Source of the DNA: Pteria penguin
Taxonomy: Eukaryota > Mollusca > Bivalvia > Pterioida > Pteriidae
DNA length: 64,000 nt
Direction of reading: 5' to 3'
Assembly (NCBI GenBank): GCA_035048485.1
Contig: CM068590.1
Coordinates: forward strand, 1,922,001-1,986,000
This document shows, piece after piece, positions 30,240 through 41,765 of the stretch. The notes beneath the pieces are model-generated. The model did no database searches. It saw only the letters and a list, made by a program, of their open reading frames with translations, and was not told the origin of the DNA. Position 1 is the stretch's first letter. Each line of letters opens with the position of its first letter. The position numbers were made by a program, and so were the translations under genes.

Positions 30240-30745
30240 AGACAAATGCGAAATCCAATAAAATCCAGGTGAGACCAGGTGCCCGGAAGGAGTAAGGGTC
30301 CCCTGATTGCATGCAACAACCGTCACAAAAGTCCTGTAACAACCTTTCAAGTCGAGGAGGTAAATATATGAATATAAACGCACGAACACAAAACAGACAA
30401 GAACACGAAGTCAAATTTTCCATTCAAGTCGAGAAAATCTGCCAAACTGAAATTCCGGCGTCGGAAGCGCACGTGAACAAATGTCTGTATATATATACAT
30501 ATTATATCAAATTAAGTAAAGTCAAAAAGTTAAGATGGTTATTTTGTATAGTCAGGTCCCAAAATATCGGTTAACATTCTTGAAAGAGGAATCTGAAATT
30601 GCACTAGATCCCTAATCGACCATAGAACTTCTTCAATGAACATTTCCAACGTTCCTCGATATATCCTTGTGAGAGTAGTTTCGGGCAAGAAGCCTCGCTC
30701 TGAGGACGAAATTTTCATATTTGGAGCATGCCCTGGCATAGCCAT
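30240..30745 (-). pseudogene. broken retroelement remnant (RT C-terminal segment and 3' flank)
   Basis: On the minus strand 30745-30540 reads YARACSKYENFVLRAR, then a frameshift, then KKFYGRL and VQFQIPLSRMLTDILGP, paralogous to 11270-11830. The GGTGCCCGGAAGGAGTAAGG phrase at 30278-30300 is the matching 3' region. It abuts the 47-bp satellite. Confidence 0.5.
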
Positions 30746-33035
30746 GATTATAATATAGTATATGACGAGATTGATTGGTGTGTTATGGTGGTGATTATAA
30801 TATAGTATATGACGAGTTTGATTGATGTGTTATGGTGGTGATTATAATATACTATACGACGAGTTTGATTATTGTGTTATGGTGGTGATTATAATATACT
30901 ATATAACAAGATTAAGTGATGTGTTATGGTGGTGATTATAATATAGTATATGACGAGTTTGATGTGTTATGGTGGTGATTATAATATAGTATATGACGAG
31001 ATTGATAGATGTGTTATTGTGGTGATTATAACATACTATATGACGTAATTTATTGGTGTGTTATGGTGGTGATTATAATATAGTGTATGAGGAGTTTGAG
31101 TGATGTGCTATGGTGGTGATTATAATATAGTATATAACGAGATTGATTGATATGTTATGGTGGTGATTATAATACACTATACGACGAGTTTGATTATTGT
31201 GTTATGGTGGTGATTATAATATACTATATAACAAGATTAAGTGATGTGTTATGGTGGTGATTATAATATAGTATATGACGTGACTGATTGATGTGTTATG
31301 GTGGTGATTATAATATAGTATATGACGAGTATGAGTGATGTGTTATGGTGGTGATTATAATATAGTATAAGACGTGATTGATTGATGTGTTATGGTGGTG
31401 ATTATAATATAGTATATGACGAGACTGATTGATGTGTTATGGTGGTGATTATAATATAGTATATGACGAGTTTGAGTGATGTATTATGGCGGTGATTATA
31501 ATATAGTATATGACGAGATTTAATGTGTTATGGTGGTGAATATAATATAGTATATGACGAGTTTGATTGATGTGTTATGGTGGTGATTATAATATAGTAT
31601 ATGACGAGATTGATTGATGTGTTATGGTGGTGATTATAATATAGTATATGACGAGATTGATTGATGTGTTATGGTGGTGATTATAATATAGTATATGACG
31701 AGTTTGATTGATGTGTTATGGTGGTGATTATAATATAGTATATGACGAGATTTATTGGTGTGTTATGGTGGTGATTGTAATATAGTGTATGAGGAGTTTG
31801 AGTGATGTGTTATGGTGGTGATTATAATATACTATACGACGAGTTTGATTGATGTGTTATGGTGGTGATTATAATATACTATACGACGAGTTTGATTATT
31901 GTGTTATGGTGGTGATTATAATATACTATATAACAAGATTGAGTGATGTGTTATGGTGGTGATTATAATATAGTATATGACGAGTTTGATTGATGTGTTA
32001 TGGTGGTGATTATAATATAGTATATGACGAGATTGATTGATGTGTTATGGTGATGATTATAATATACTATACGACGAGTTTGATTATTGTGTTATGGTGG
32101 TGATTATAATATACTATATAACAAGATTGAGTGATGTGTTATGGTGGTGATTATAATATAGTGTATGAGGAGTTTGAGTGATGTGCTATGGTGGTGATTA
32201 TAATAAAGTATATAACGGGATTGATTGATGTGTTATGGTGGTGATTATAATATAGTATATGACGAGATTGATTGATGTGGTATGGTGGTGATTATAATAT
32301 AGTATATGACGAGATTGATTGATGTGTTATGGTGGTGATATAATATAGTATATGACGAGATTGATTGATGTGGTATGGTGGTGATTATAATATAGTATAT
32401 GCCGAGATTGATTGATGTGTTATGGTGGTGATATAATATAGTATATGCCGAGATTGGTTGATGTGTTATGGTGGTGATTATAATATAGTATATGCCGAGA
32501 CTGATTGATGTGTTATGGTGGTGATTATAATATAGTATATGACGAGACTGATTGATGTGTTATGGTGGTGATTATAATATAGTATAAGACGTGATTGATT
32601 GATGTGTTATGGTGGTGATTATAATATAGTATATGACGAGTTTGATTGATGTGTTATGGTGGTGATTATAATATAGTATTTGACGAGTTTGAGTGATGTA
32701 TTATGGTGGTGATTATAATATAGTATATGACGTGATTGATTGATGTGTTATGGTGGTGATTATAATATAGTATATGACGAGATTGATTGATGTGTTATGG
32801 TGGTGATTATAATATAGCATATGACGAGATTGATTGATGTGTTATGGTGGTGATTATAATATAGTATATGATGAGTATGAGTGATGTGTTATGGTGGTGA
32901 TTATAATATAGTATATGACGAGATTGATTGATGTGTTATGGTGGTGATTATAATATAGTATATGACGAGAGTTATTGATGTGTTATGGTGGTGATTATAA
33001 TATAGTATATGACGAGTGTGATTGATGTGTTATGG
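30746..33035. repeat. 47-bp satellite, block 1 (~49 copies)
   Basis: The unit is GATTATAATATAGTATATGA, CGAGATTGATTGATGTG, TTATGGTGGT. A two-unit variant cassette (TACTATACGACGAG, then TACTATATAACAAG) recurs at about 30843, 31170, 31880 and 32060, a sign of higher-order organisation. Confidence 0.95.
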
Positions 33036-33642
33036 ATAGTGATGCAGAATCGGACAATTTTCATAATCGATGATCGGACAATAATCGGCAATCATAAGCG
33101 ATCGATGATCGATTATAATCGGACGAATAAGAAAACCATTTTGCAAGGGATATTTTCATCATTTGACAATGGAATCATGTATGTAGATTTTTTTATTTGA
33201 AAAATACAATAAAGAAGAAATTTTAAACAATAAAATATATAACAAGATAACAAGTGTCTTTACCAAAGACCAAACAAGAATAACTTGCGATTCCTTTATT
33301 CTATGGAGAAATTAAGTTGGGACAAACTATTATAAAAAAAAGCATCATTCATTCATTCTGATAATTCTTTGAAAATTACAAATGTCATGAAACTGATGAA
33401 TAAGTTTGGTATTATTTTTTTTTTCACTTTCAGTCCTCTGTATATGAATCAGAGGAAATTCTGTAGGTGGCAAGATAAACAATTTTTTTTCACAATAAAA
33501 TTTATACAAATATGAGAGAATCAAACAAAAACACTATATGTTCACACGTTTTTATCCTGATTCATTCCAATTTATATGTAAAAACAATAATTATTGTCAT
33601 TTAAGTTCCATTTCATGGGCATTTCAGTCATAAGATGGGGCA
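33036..33642. mobile_element. unclassified element fragment interrupting the satellite
   Basis: This ~610-bp AT-rich segment is foreign to the array. It starts TAGTGATGCAGAATCGGACA followed by ATCGATGATCGG-type motifs, and ends GGGCATTCCGGTCCCGGTAG. The two ends are not inverted repeats and no coding sequence is readable. It is itself hit by a SINE. Confidence 0.5.
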
Positions 33643-33658
33643 TTCCGGTCCCGGTAGT

Positions 33659-33934
33659 TTTGATTGATTGATTGATTTTTGTTTTACGTCACACCACGAA
33701 TATTTCACGTATATGGTGACGGCATCTGCCTGATGCGGGGCATACAAATTTTGACCTTTGCAACGGACCCACCCGAAGCAGTGAGGGATCTTTAACGTGC
33801 CATGCATACCACGACACGGGGCCTCGGTTTTTACTGTCTCATCCGAAAGACAGGACACCGGCATGACCAGAGCGGGACTCGAACCCCGGCCTCCCGATCA
33901 GGAGTCCGACGCGATACCACTAGGCCACGCCGGC
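33659..33934 (-). mobile_element. SINE family A (tRNA-headed, ~276 bp)
   Basis: In minus orientation the head is GCCGGCGTGGCCTAGTGG with a GGTTCGAGTCCCGC B box. The body is GTGTCCTGTCTTTCGGATGA, GGCACGTTAAAGATCCCTCA and GCATCAGGCAGATGCCGTCA, with a (CAAT)n tail. A perfect 16-bp TSD TTCCGGTCCCGGTAGT lies at 33643-33658 and 33935-33950. Confidence 0.9.
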
Positions 33935-33950
33935 TTCCGGTCCCGGTAGT

Positions 33951-35457
33951 ATATGACGAGACTGATTGATATGTTATGGTGGTGGTTATAATATAGTATA
34001 TGACGAGACTGATTGATGTGTTATGGTGGTGATTATAATATAGTATATGACGAGATTGATTGGTGTGTTATGGTGGTGGTTATAATATAGTATATGACGA
34101 GACTGATTGATGTGTTATGGTGGTGATTATAATATAGTATATGACTAGTTTGAGTGATGTGTTATGGTGGTGATTATAATATAGTATATGACGAGATTGA
34201 TTGATGTGTTATGGTGGTGATTATAATATAGTATATGACGAGTTTGATTGATGTGTTATGGTGGTGATTATAATATAGTATATGACGAGATTGATTGATG
34301 TGTTATGGTGGTGGTTATAGTATAGTATATGACGAGTTTGATTGATGTGTTATGGTGGTTATTATAATATAGTATATGACGAGATTGATTGATGTGTTAT
34401 GGTGGTGATTATAATATGGTATATGACGAGTTTGATTGATGTGTTATGGTGGTGGTTATAATATAGTATATGACGAGTTTGATTGATGTGTTATGGTGGT
34501 GGTTATAGTATAGTATATGACGAGATTGATTGATGTGTTATGGTGGTGATTATAATATAGTATATGACGAGATTGATTGATGTCTTATGGTGGTGATTAT
34601 AATATACTATATAACAAGATTGAGTGATTTGTTATGGTGGTAATTATAATATAGTATATGACGAGTTTGATTGATGTGTTATGGTGGTGATAATAATATA
34701 GTATATGACGAGTGGGAGTGATGTGTTATGGTGGTGATTATAATATAGTATATGACGAGATTTATTGATGTGTTATGGTGGTGATTACCTGGTATAATAT
34801 AGTATATGACGAGTTTGACTGATGTGTTATGGTGGTGATTATAATATAGTATTTCACGAGATTGATTAATGTGTTATGGTGGTGGTTATAATATAGTATA
34901 TGACGAGATTGGTTGATGTGTTATGGTGGTGATTATAATATAGTATATGACGAGATTGATTGATGTGTTATGGTGGTGATTATAATATAGTATATGACGA
35001 GATTGATTGATGTGTTATGGTGGTGATTATAATATAGTATATGACGAGATTGATTGATGTGTTATGGTGGTGATTATAATATAGTATATGACGTGACTGA
35101 TTGATGTGTTATGGTGGTGATTATAATATAGTATATGACGAGTTTGATTGATGTGTTATGGTGGTGATAATAATATAGTATATGACGAGTGGGAGTGATG
35201 TGTTATGGTGGTGATTATAATATAGTATATGACGAGATTTATTGATGTGTTATGGTGGTGATTACCTGGTATAATATAGTATATGACGAGTTTGACTGAT
35301 GTGTTATGGTGGTGATTATGATATAGTATTTCACGAGATTGATTAATGTGTTATGGTGGTGGTTATAATATAGTATATGACGAGATTGGTTGATGTGTTA
35401 TGGTGGTGATTATAATATAGTATATGACAAGTTTGATTGATGTGTTATGGTGGTGGT
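33951..35457. repeat. 47-bp satellite, block 2 (~32 copies)
   Basis: This is the same unit as block 1. A ~290-bp stretch with the rare variant ATTACCTGGTATAATATAG occurs twice with matching neighbours (34655-34940 and 35115-35405, offset about 477 bp), indicating segmental duplication inside the array. Confidence 0.95.
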
Positions 35458-36679
35458 ACAAGGTGAATGTAACCTTCATCTGAATTTTATTAGAACATGT
35501 TAACTCCCCCTCCACCAACCCAGAAACCTACATATAACAACAAAACGAAAAACCAAGACACAAAACAACAAATGCCCCCCCCCCCCCCCCCCCCCCGAAA
35601 TGAAATAAGATAAAATATCCCCCTGCCTCCCCCTCCCCCAAACACACACACACACGCAAATAAAAAAAAATAACACTCATAGAAATAAACAAACAGAAAC
35701 AAAGATACACCCCCCTCCCCAAATACAACACAAATACCGATTTCCATTTCTTCATGGAGTACTAATATACAAATATTGTTTTCTTTTTTCCGTCTAAGAG
35801 AATATCAAAACAAAGCAATTTTTATATTTTTAGAGTACGCCTTTACGCGATCGCTGTCATAATGTCTTGGACACACTATGATAGAGAAATAAGAAGCTTT
35901 AGTGTGGGGGATTTCCAGGTAGTGTACATGTATGTTTACTTATCAGTTCTGTTCGTTTTATCAAATGATAACTTAAAGCTTTCGTCATTCAGATGTAAGT
36001 TGTCAGTTTAAATATCAATCTCCCAACCCATCCTCAATCCCCGTCTTCTCGCGGGTCGGATTGTCTCGTCACGTGACGTGCGAGATTTCTCTTGAAAAGC
36101 TGACACCAGGAAGTTCTGGTAATGGTGTTAACCAGCAATACACGTCCGATTCGAGTTTTGCATAAGGCCCGTTTGTATAGTTAAAAATCCGAAACATTCT
36201 GAATGTATTATCTTGGTGTTCGGAATAATGTAATATTCCGTCAAATATTACTAGTGGTATTGTAAATATAGCATGTAGGCCTATATGAATATCAAGATTT
36301 GAAGTTAAGGAAGAGCATTTCTACATGAAACATTTTTAAATATTCTCTTACTTGAGGAATTAATAATAATAAAAAATAATAAATAAATAAATGAAAAAAA
36401 AAAATAAATAAAGAATAAAATAAAATAAAACACCCAGAAATCGAAAAAAAAAGACTTTAATTAGAAACTGAAGATAAATCCGATGCAGTCACTGGTCTTG
36501 ATCATCTCAACGTTTGGGGATGAACCTCATTGTTTCGATATACAAACTAGTTCCTTAAACCATAGACCTGTTACTCATTTGAGTGCTTATCTCTCAAATG
36601 AGAGGATGCCCCCAAACTTTTACACGGAATAAAACAAGACATGTCACATTGTAAAAATACTTAGAGAGAGTGGGGCAAA
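35458..36679. other. interval with homopolymer and A-rich tracts, no supported gene
   Basis: A C-run lies at 35575-35596 and CCCCTCCCC tracts at 35625-35720, with an AATAAATAA tract at 36360-36440. A short frame from 35863 (MSWTHYDREIRSF) ends at a CAG|GTAGTG donor-like site, too little to call an exon. Confidence 0.4.
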
Positions 36680-36862
36680 TTACAGGGTACAGCCTTTCCA
36701 ACAATGTCTCTGAAGTAATATCTCATCCTGTTTGATCAATTTAAATACAAGTCGTATGAATGCCTCATCAAACATTACCGACTCTGAGACTGATGCACTG
36801 CTTTCACTTTCGCCGAAACTTTTGTCCAAGAAATTTTCATCTATTTCCGATATCATCAACAT
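36680..36862 (-). CDS. hypothetical 60-codon frame
   Basis: The peptide is acidic and serine-rich at first (ESESSASVSES), then DEAFIRLVFKLIKQDEILLQ. Its composition is more protein-like than most neighbouring frames, but no family is recognised and it may be an exon or chance. Confidence 0.2.
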   Translation of the reverse strand: MLMISEIDENFLDKSFGESESSASVSESVMFDEAFIRLVFKLIKQDEILLQRHCWKGCTL

Positions 36863-37589
36863 ATTTCAGGTCTATAAACTTGTTTATTAAAATAATCTTA
36901 TATTCAAGTCTTCAAAAATATAAAACATCGAAACTGAGGCGATGATAAGGTCTACTTACATCAAACACTGAGGCAAACTTGCCCACCTTAGCGAAAGGAA
37001 GCATTTTCTATAACTCCCGGTGAGGGCGCTGCGAAAAATGGAAGATCGCGGTGCTGTTTTTAGAGTTAGCGGTCCCTCTTGATACAGGTCTATGCTTAAA
37101 CCAATGCCTAGGGGTATGTGTATACATACATAATTTTGTGGAAATAGATAATGAAACACGACCTTCCGTTTCAAATTTTAGGTGAGATTCACACGAAATT
37201 CGATGTACTTTGTTGTATGGTAGTTGGCCGCCATTCATTTCAAGATACTTTAATAGATAGTTTTTGACTGCATAAAATTTAACTGCAGTTACTTCCCTTT
37301 TCCGCCATATTGGAGGTATATGCCTGAATATTTGTGCATAAATCAACCAATTTGTGTAAGGAATTTCTCCAAACGAAGGATGCTCGCAGTTGTTCAGCAA
37401 AAATAAAACTAATGAACAATGTCAAAATGTTTTCAGAGGCGTGAATAAATAGACAACGTTCTCACAATCATTCAATGTAATCGGTATGAACATGGAACAA
37501 AAACTCCACCTTCACCTCCAAAATGGCGGGGAAGTAACTCTTATTGAATTTCATACATTCTAAAACTATCTATAGATGTAAATGTGTTT

Positions 37590-37664
37590 TATGGCGGTAG
37601 TCGAACCCGGGACTTCTCGGTCACGAGCAGAGCGCCTTATCCACTAGGCCACACCGACTTGTTA
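37590..37664 (-). repeat. solitary tRNA-like SINE A head
   Basis: The minus strand reads GTCGGTGTGGCCTAGTGGAT, then CTCTGCTCGTGACCGAG, then CCGGGTTCGACTACCG. This is the SINE A head alone, with no body. The T-arm is imperfect, so a working tRNA is unlikely. Confidence 0.6.
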
Positions 37665-37769
37665 ATAAGAATGAGTTAAATTTATTGATTTAATGAAGAA
37701 GCATCAGAGGATTCGGCGTGAAACTTGCCGATCCGTAAGACAATCGAATGATTGCTCCGTTAAGCGTTA

Positions 37770-37975
37770 GTGGCGGAATTAGAAGGGGGTGGGGGAGGTG
37801 GGCACATCATTTTCAAGGCATATATAAATGATAAGGTAGAAAACACTCAGATAATATGAAAAAACTCCAGATTTAGCACCCAAAAAGGGTGAGTATATTT
37901 TGGCAAATTCCTGACTTTCACACATGTGCCTACCCCCCCCCCCCCCCTTTTTTTCCCTCGGAAATCCTGGATGGA
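37770..37975. mobile_element. MITE-like AGTGGCGGA element remnant
   Basis: GTTAGTGGCGGAATTAGAAG at the left, the CCAGATTTAGCACC middle phrase, and a C-run with TTCCCTCGGAAATCCTGGAT at the right resemble the element at 57699-57856. Another fragment lies at 38925-39000. Confidence 0.4.
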
Positions 37976-38035
37976 TCAGACACTGAACGTGGTGCGTACA
38001 ACCCGAACTGAGTGGGAGGGAGAACGAGAAAAGAT

Positions 38036-38052
38036 GAGAGAGAGAGAGAGAC

Positions 38053-38100
<48 letters not shown>
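38036..38100. repeat. (GA)n microsatellite
   Basis: More than 25 GA dinucleotides with few interruptions. Confidence 0.9.
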
Positions 38101-38101
<1 letters not shown>

Positions 38102-38133
38102 AAGGAAGAAGAGAAAAATATGGGTAAAAGTAG

Positions 38134-38248
38134 TGTCCTATGACTTATTTGTAATTTGTGAAATTAAAACAAGCATAAATGACTATAATATTATTATAGT
38201 CATTTATGCTTGTTTTAATTTCACAAATTACAAATAAGTCATAGGACA
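38134..38248. mobile_element. 115-bp perfectly palindromic fold-back element
   Basis: Two 56-nt arms (from TGTCCTATGACTTATTTG) are exactly complementary around a 3-nt centre. GTAG flanks both sides (38130-38133 and 38249-38252), a possible 4-bp TSD. Confidence 0.85.
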
Positions 38249-38479
38249 GTAGGAAAGGTAAAATCGAAATTCGAGTGTAAACATGGGGATGGAATTTGGA
38301 GATATGGGAAATATGGGATGTGTAAAAGGGGCGGGGGACCCTATTCCTTGGTCCGCCTCGCGTAGTGGATAAGTAACTTTTGAGCCAGCTAAAAACATAA
38401 AGTGATCCAGGGAGGAGAGGGGGGGGGGGAGGGTGGCGACTATGGAACCTCATCCCATGACAAATTCAAAGTATATAAA

Positions 38480-38645
38480 ATAGTGTCATTCTTTTCATGA
38501 ATTTCTATTTTTTCCGATGTACTTCCAATTATCTTTGTGTTTTTACTAAATACATGAAAGTCCTCCGTAGGGAAGTAGTAATCAATAAACAACAAAACAC
38601 TCGAATGTCCACAAATTTTCGGCCGCGTGGCCTTTATCAAGTGGG
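38480..38645 (-). repeat. retroelement-end-like sequence with TTGATAAAGG/CGAAAA signature
   Basis: On the minus strand, CTTGATAAAGGCCACGCGGC then CGAAAATTTGTGG, preceding a (GTTT)-rich stretch, resembles the terminal phrase of Penelope-like elements. A second copy (CTTGATGAAGGCCAAGCAAC, CGAACAT) lies at 42415-42450 (-). Confidence 0.35.
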
Positions 38646-38648
38646 AAA

Positions 38649-38768
38649 TATTGGAAAGAGAATATCAGGTTACGTCCTTATTGCTGGAGTATGAAAGCGT
38701 AACTGAGTTTTTATGTTACGCTTTCATACTCCAGCAATATGGACGTAACTTGATATTCTCTTCGCAAT
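38649..38768. mobile_element. fold-back element, ~54-nt arms
   Basis: Arms 38649-38703 and 38715-38768 (AGAGAATATCA, GGAGTATGAAAGCGTAAC) pair with about five mismatches around an 11-nt loop. Confidence 0.75.
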
Positions 38769-39192
38769 CATTTGTGTTTTTTAAAAGTTTTCGTATTAAT
38801 TTTAGTTTTCTTTTTTTATTCATTTATTTTTTTCCCTTGGTCCCGTGCTAGATACATATAAAACGGAAAGGGTGAGGGATGGGTTCGACAGCGTTCTTCT
38901 AAGCTAATTTAAGAGGAGTCAGTGGTGGACTTAGATGGGGCGCCTTCCCCCTTTTCGCCACATATTTACAAGTAAAAATCCAGATTTGGTACCAGAATTG
39001 ACTGACAAGTTTGGCTAAAACACACGCTCCCATTCTCATCACTTCATTCTATTTCCCCCTCTCATTCGTCACGTAACATTAATTTCCACCTATCCCTTTT
39101 CTCTCCCCCCCCCCTTCTTTTTTTCAGGAAATATTTCACAATTATGGTCATTTGAAGGTCATGGCTGTAGCTTCAATCATCCTTTCACCGAG

Positions 39193-39461
39193 AAGCCGGC
39201 GTGGCCTAGTGGTATCGCGCTCGCCTCCTGATCGAGAGGCCGGGGTTCGAGTCCCGCTCGGGTCATGCCGGTGTCCTGTCTTTCGGATGAGACAGTAAAA
39301 ACTGAGGCCCCGTGTCGTGGTATGCATGGCACGTTAAAGATCCCTCACTGCTTCGAGTGGGTCCGTTGCAAAGGTCAAAATTTGTATGCCCCGCGTCAGA
39401 TAGATGCCGTCACCATATACGTGAAATATTCGTGGTGTGACGTTAAACAAAACTCAATCAA
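39193..39461 (+). mobile_element. SINE family A
   Basis: The head is AAGCCGGCGTGGCCTAGTGG with a GGTTCGAGTCCCGC B box. The body is CCGGTGTCCTGTCTTTCGGA, GGCACGTTAAAGATCCCTCA and GATGCCGTCACCATATACGT, and the tail AACTCAATCAAC. Imperfect TSDs are about CTTTCACCGA and CTCTCACCGA. The 84-codon frame across it is a by-product. Confidence 0.85.
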
Positions 39462-39594
39462 CCTCTCACCGAAGGAAAATTATTACTACCAAAAGTATAA
39501 CATAACACATCTATCTTGAAATCCGAGGGCTAGCCACTATATGGAAATTCAATCCAATAACGGAAAACAAACCCAAAATGACCCTTGAGATTTA

Positions 39595-39766
39595 GGGGCA
39601 GGCGTGGTGTAGTGGTTAAGCGCTTGGCTTGCGACGCGGACGATCCGGGTTCGATTCTCGGGTTGCGCCATTATGTTTAAGAGGTTGGTAACCTCCTGCT
39701 TCCATGTCGCGATATAACTGAAATATTGTTGAAAGCGACGTAAAACACCAATCAACCAACCAACCA
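39595..39766 (+). mobile_element. SINE family B, best copy
   Basis: It is complete: GGGGCAGGCGTGGTGTAGTG head, GGTTCGATTC B box, GAGGTTGGTAACCTCCTGC body and AATCAACCAACC tail. A perfect 14-bp TSD ACCCTTGAGATTTA lies at 39581-39594 and 39767-39780, so the insertion is recent. Confidence 0.95.
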
Positions 39767-40036
39767 ACCCTTGAGATTTATTGATCCACGTCAGTGTTTA
39801 ACACTAACAAACTTACACGAAAGAAAAATATATATACTTCCTGAACACAAGTTGTTCATTTCTATCCAAATTTCCGCTAGCTGTAGTCTAAAATGTAAAG
39901 GCCGTAGATATAATCAATTTTTCTAGGCGTAGACAATTACACATGTTCGTTGCCCTTATTTGCATAAAGTTCGGATGACGAGATTTCCGTCATGTTTGTA
40001 CAGTGAGATGTCGCGAGGGTCGTTATCTCGACTGTA

Positions 40037-40153
40037 TAAGGTGTAGAATGTGTATATTTCAAATACGATACAAGGAGTGTGTGTGTAGTACGACCGAGAT
40101 AGCTTACATTGATGCGAGTGAAGGGATTATTAAAGGATCATAGTCATTTTAAG
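40037..40153 (+). promoter_or_regulatory. possible promoter and non-coding first exon for the glycosyltransferase
   Basis: TATAAGG at about 40037 lies about 115 bp before a good donor (TTTTAAG|GTGAGT at 40154). The nearest downstream acceptor feeding a coding exon on this strand is TTTCGGTTTCAG at 43177. The link is inferred from position only. Confidence 0.3.
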
Positions 40154-40502
40154 GTGAGTTTTATTCACTGTGACATCAGAGAGAATATAGCGGTAACATT
40201 AAGGGGGGGGGGGGTGTGGGGGGGGGTACGGTTTTTGTCTATGGTGACTATGGTAAGTCTAGTGGGGAATGTGACAGTGTCACAATGAGGGAATGATGCA
40301 TGGTTGATGGGGTATATGGCCTTTTCCTCGTGCGATGTCGTCGCGTGCGTTTACATGTATCGATGTTTGTCTGCTTTTACTTTGAGCCATCCACATTTAT
40401 TGGAAGGGGGGGGGGGGTTAGTAAATTTATATCGGAAGTAACATAAGTTAATACAGTTTAGTGGCGTACTACGGATTAAAGAAGAAAACGAAAGGTGGGA
40501 TA

Positions 40503-40605
40503 GGTGTGTCACGCCAGTGGCTCGCTGGTGTCTGATGAGTCAGTAAAAACCGAAGCCCGTGTCACTATAGACGAGGCACGTAAAACCGAGGTCCACTCGA
40601 CAATG
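40503..40605 (+). repeat. degenerate SINE A fragment
   Basis: GGTGTCTGATGAGTCAGTAA, AACCGAAGCCCGTGTCAC and GAGGCACGTAAAACC follow the SINE A body order with many changes. Confidence 0.5.
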
Positions 40606-40869
40606 TTTACGACTTGGACCTGAACAGTAACTAACTTACCTCCCCCTTTTGATTAACCCCCCCCCCTTTTTTTTGTCCATGTCAAAATTGTTGTGTCATG
40701 CATCCTATACAGCGGATGTAGAGTATGGAACCCTTGTCCGAATGTGTACTTGATCATACAATGAAAAAAAACCCTCCCTCCACCTATAGAGTTTCCTGAA
40801 CCATCCTCTTCCCTTTCCAGATACAGCAAAGGTAGCTTACCAGCTAGAAACAAACGGTTCGATTACACT

Positions 40870-41765
40870 ACGATGACACTAGCGGTTGGTTTAGAGTAGG
40901 ATAAGACTAGCGGTTTGGTGAGACTAACGTTGAGCTAGTGGCATAGGACTGGCGGTTTAGTTCGATCGCAGTAGCGGTTGATTCAGTTAAACTAGAATAC
41001 AAATGGCGGTTCATGAGACTACTATAGAGCTAGTGTCATAGGACTAGCGGTTCTGTCGGCTTAGGATAGGACTAGCGGTTTTACACTAGAATACAACTAG
41101 CTATTTAGATCAACTATTAAGATAGGCGTGACCGTTTTGACAAGACTGGGATAGGGTTAGCAAGGCTAAGATAAGACAAACGGTTTTGTTAGGATGGTGG
41201 GGGGGGGGGGGGTTGTTTTTCCCTCTAAACGAAAACAAAATAAGATATGCCTATTGTTTTCGTTTAGACTATAACAGGACAAGCATGCTACAATGTACAT
41301 GTAACTATGACGTTTAGGTAATACTAGAGTAGGAGTAGCGGTTAACTAATGCTAGGATACGACTAACTAGGATAGGACAAACTAGGATGGGATTACCTAG
41401 GATATTACTTACTCAAATAGGACTAACTAGGATAGGACAAACTAGGATGGGGACCAACTAAGATGGGATTAACTAGGATATTACTCAAATAGGACTTACT
41501 TGGATTTGACCAACTAGGACAGACATAATTAGGATATGATTAATTAGGATAAGACTAACTAGGATCAGAATCGCTGGGATAGACCTAACCAGGATATGAC
41601 TAACTAGGATGAAACTAATTAGGATAGGACTAGCTAGGAGAGGACTATTGTTTTCGTTTAGACTAAAACAGCACAAGCGGTTAGCTAATGCTAACAAGTA
41701 ACTATAACGTTAAAGGAGTAACGGTTAACTAATGCTAGGATAGGACTAACGGATTGTTAAGACTG
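40870..41765. repeat. degenerate ~15-bp minisatellite
   Basis: Many variants of GGATAGGACTAACTA, mixed with ACTAGCGGTT at the left end, are broken by a G-run (41200-41213). TTGTTTTCGTTTAGACTA appears twice (about 41253 and 41649). Confidence 0.75.

Noticed and set aside
35863..35930. Possible short first exon (MSWTHYDREIRSF, then CAG|GTAGTG)
   Set aside because: Only about 19 codons, with no partner exon recognised.
37008..37400. 130-codon minus-strand frame
   Set aside because: No family resemblance. It overlaps a region with inverted CCGCCATATTGG/CCAAAATGGCGG phrases, more like a repeat than a gene.
39190..39265. tRNA gene candidates (also at 12650, 15720, 33900, 37600, 39600, 49830 and 51900)
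   Set aside because: A and B boxes are present, but each is the head of a SINE with body and tail (except 37600, a solitary head with an imperfect T-arm), and the acceptor stems do not close.
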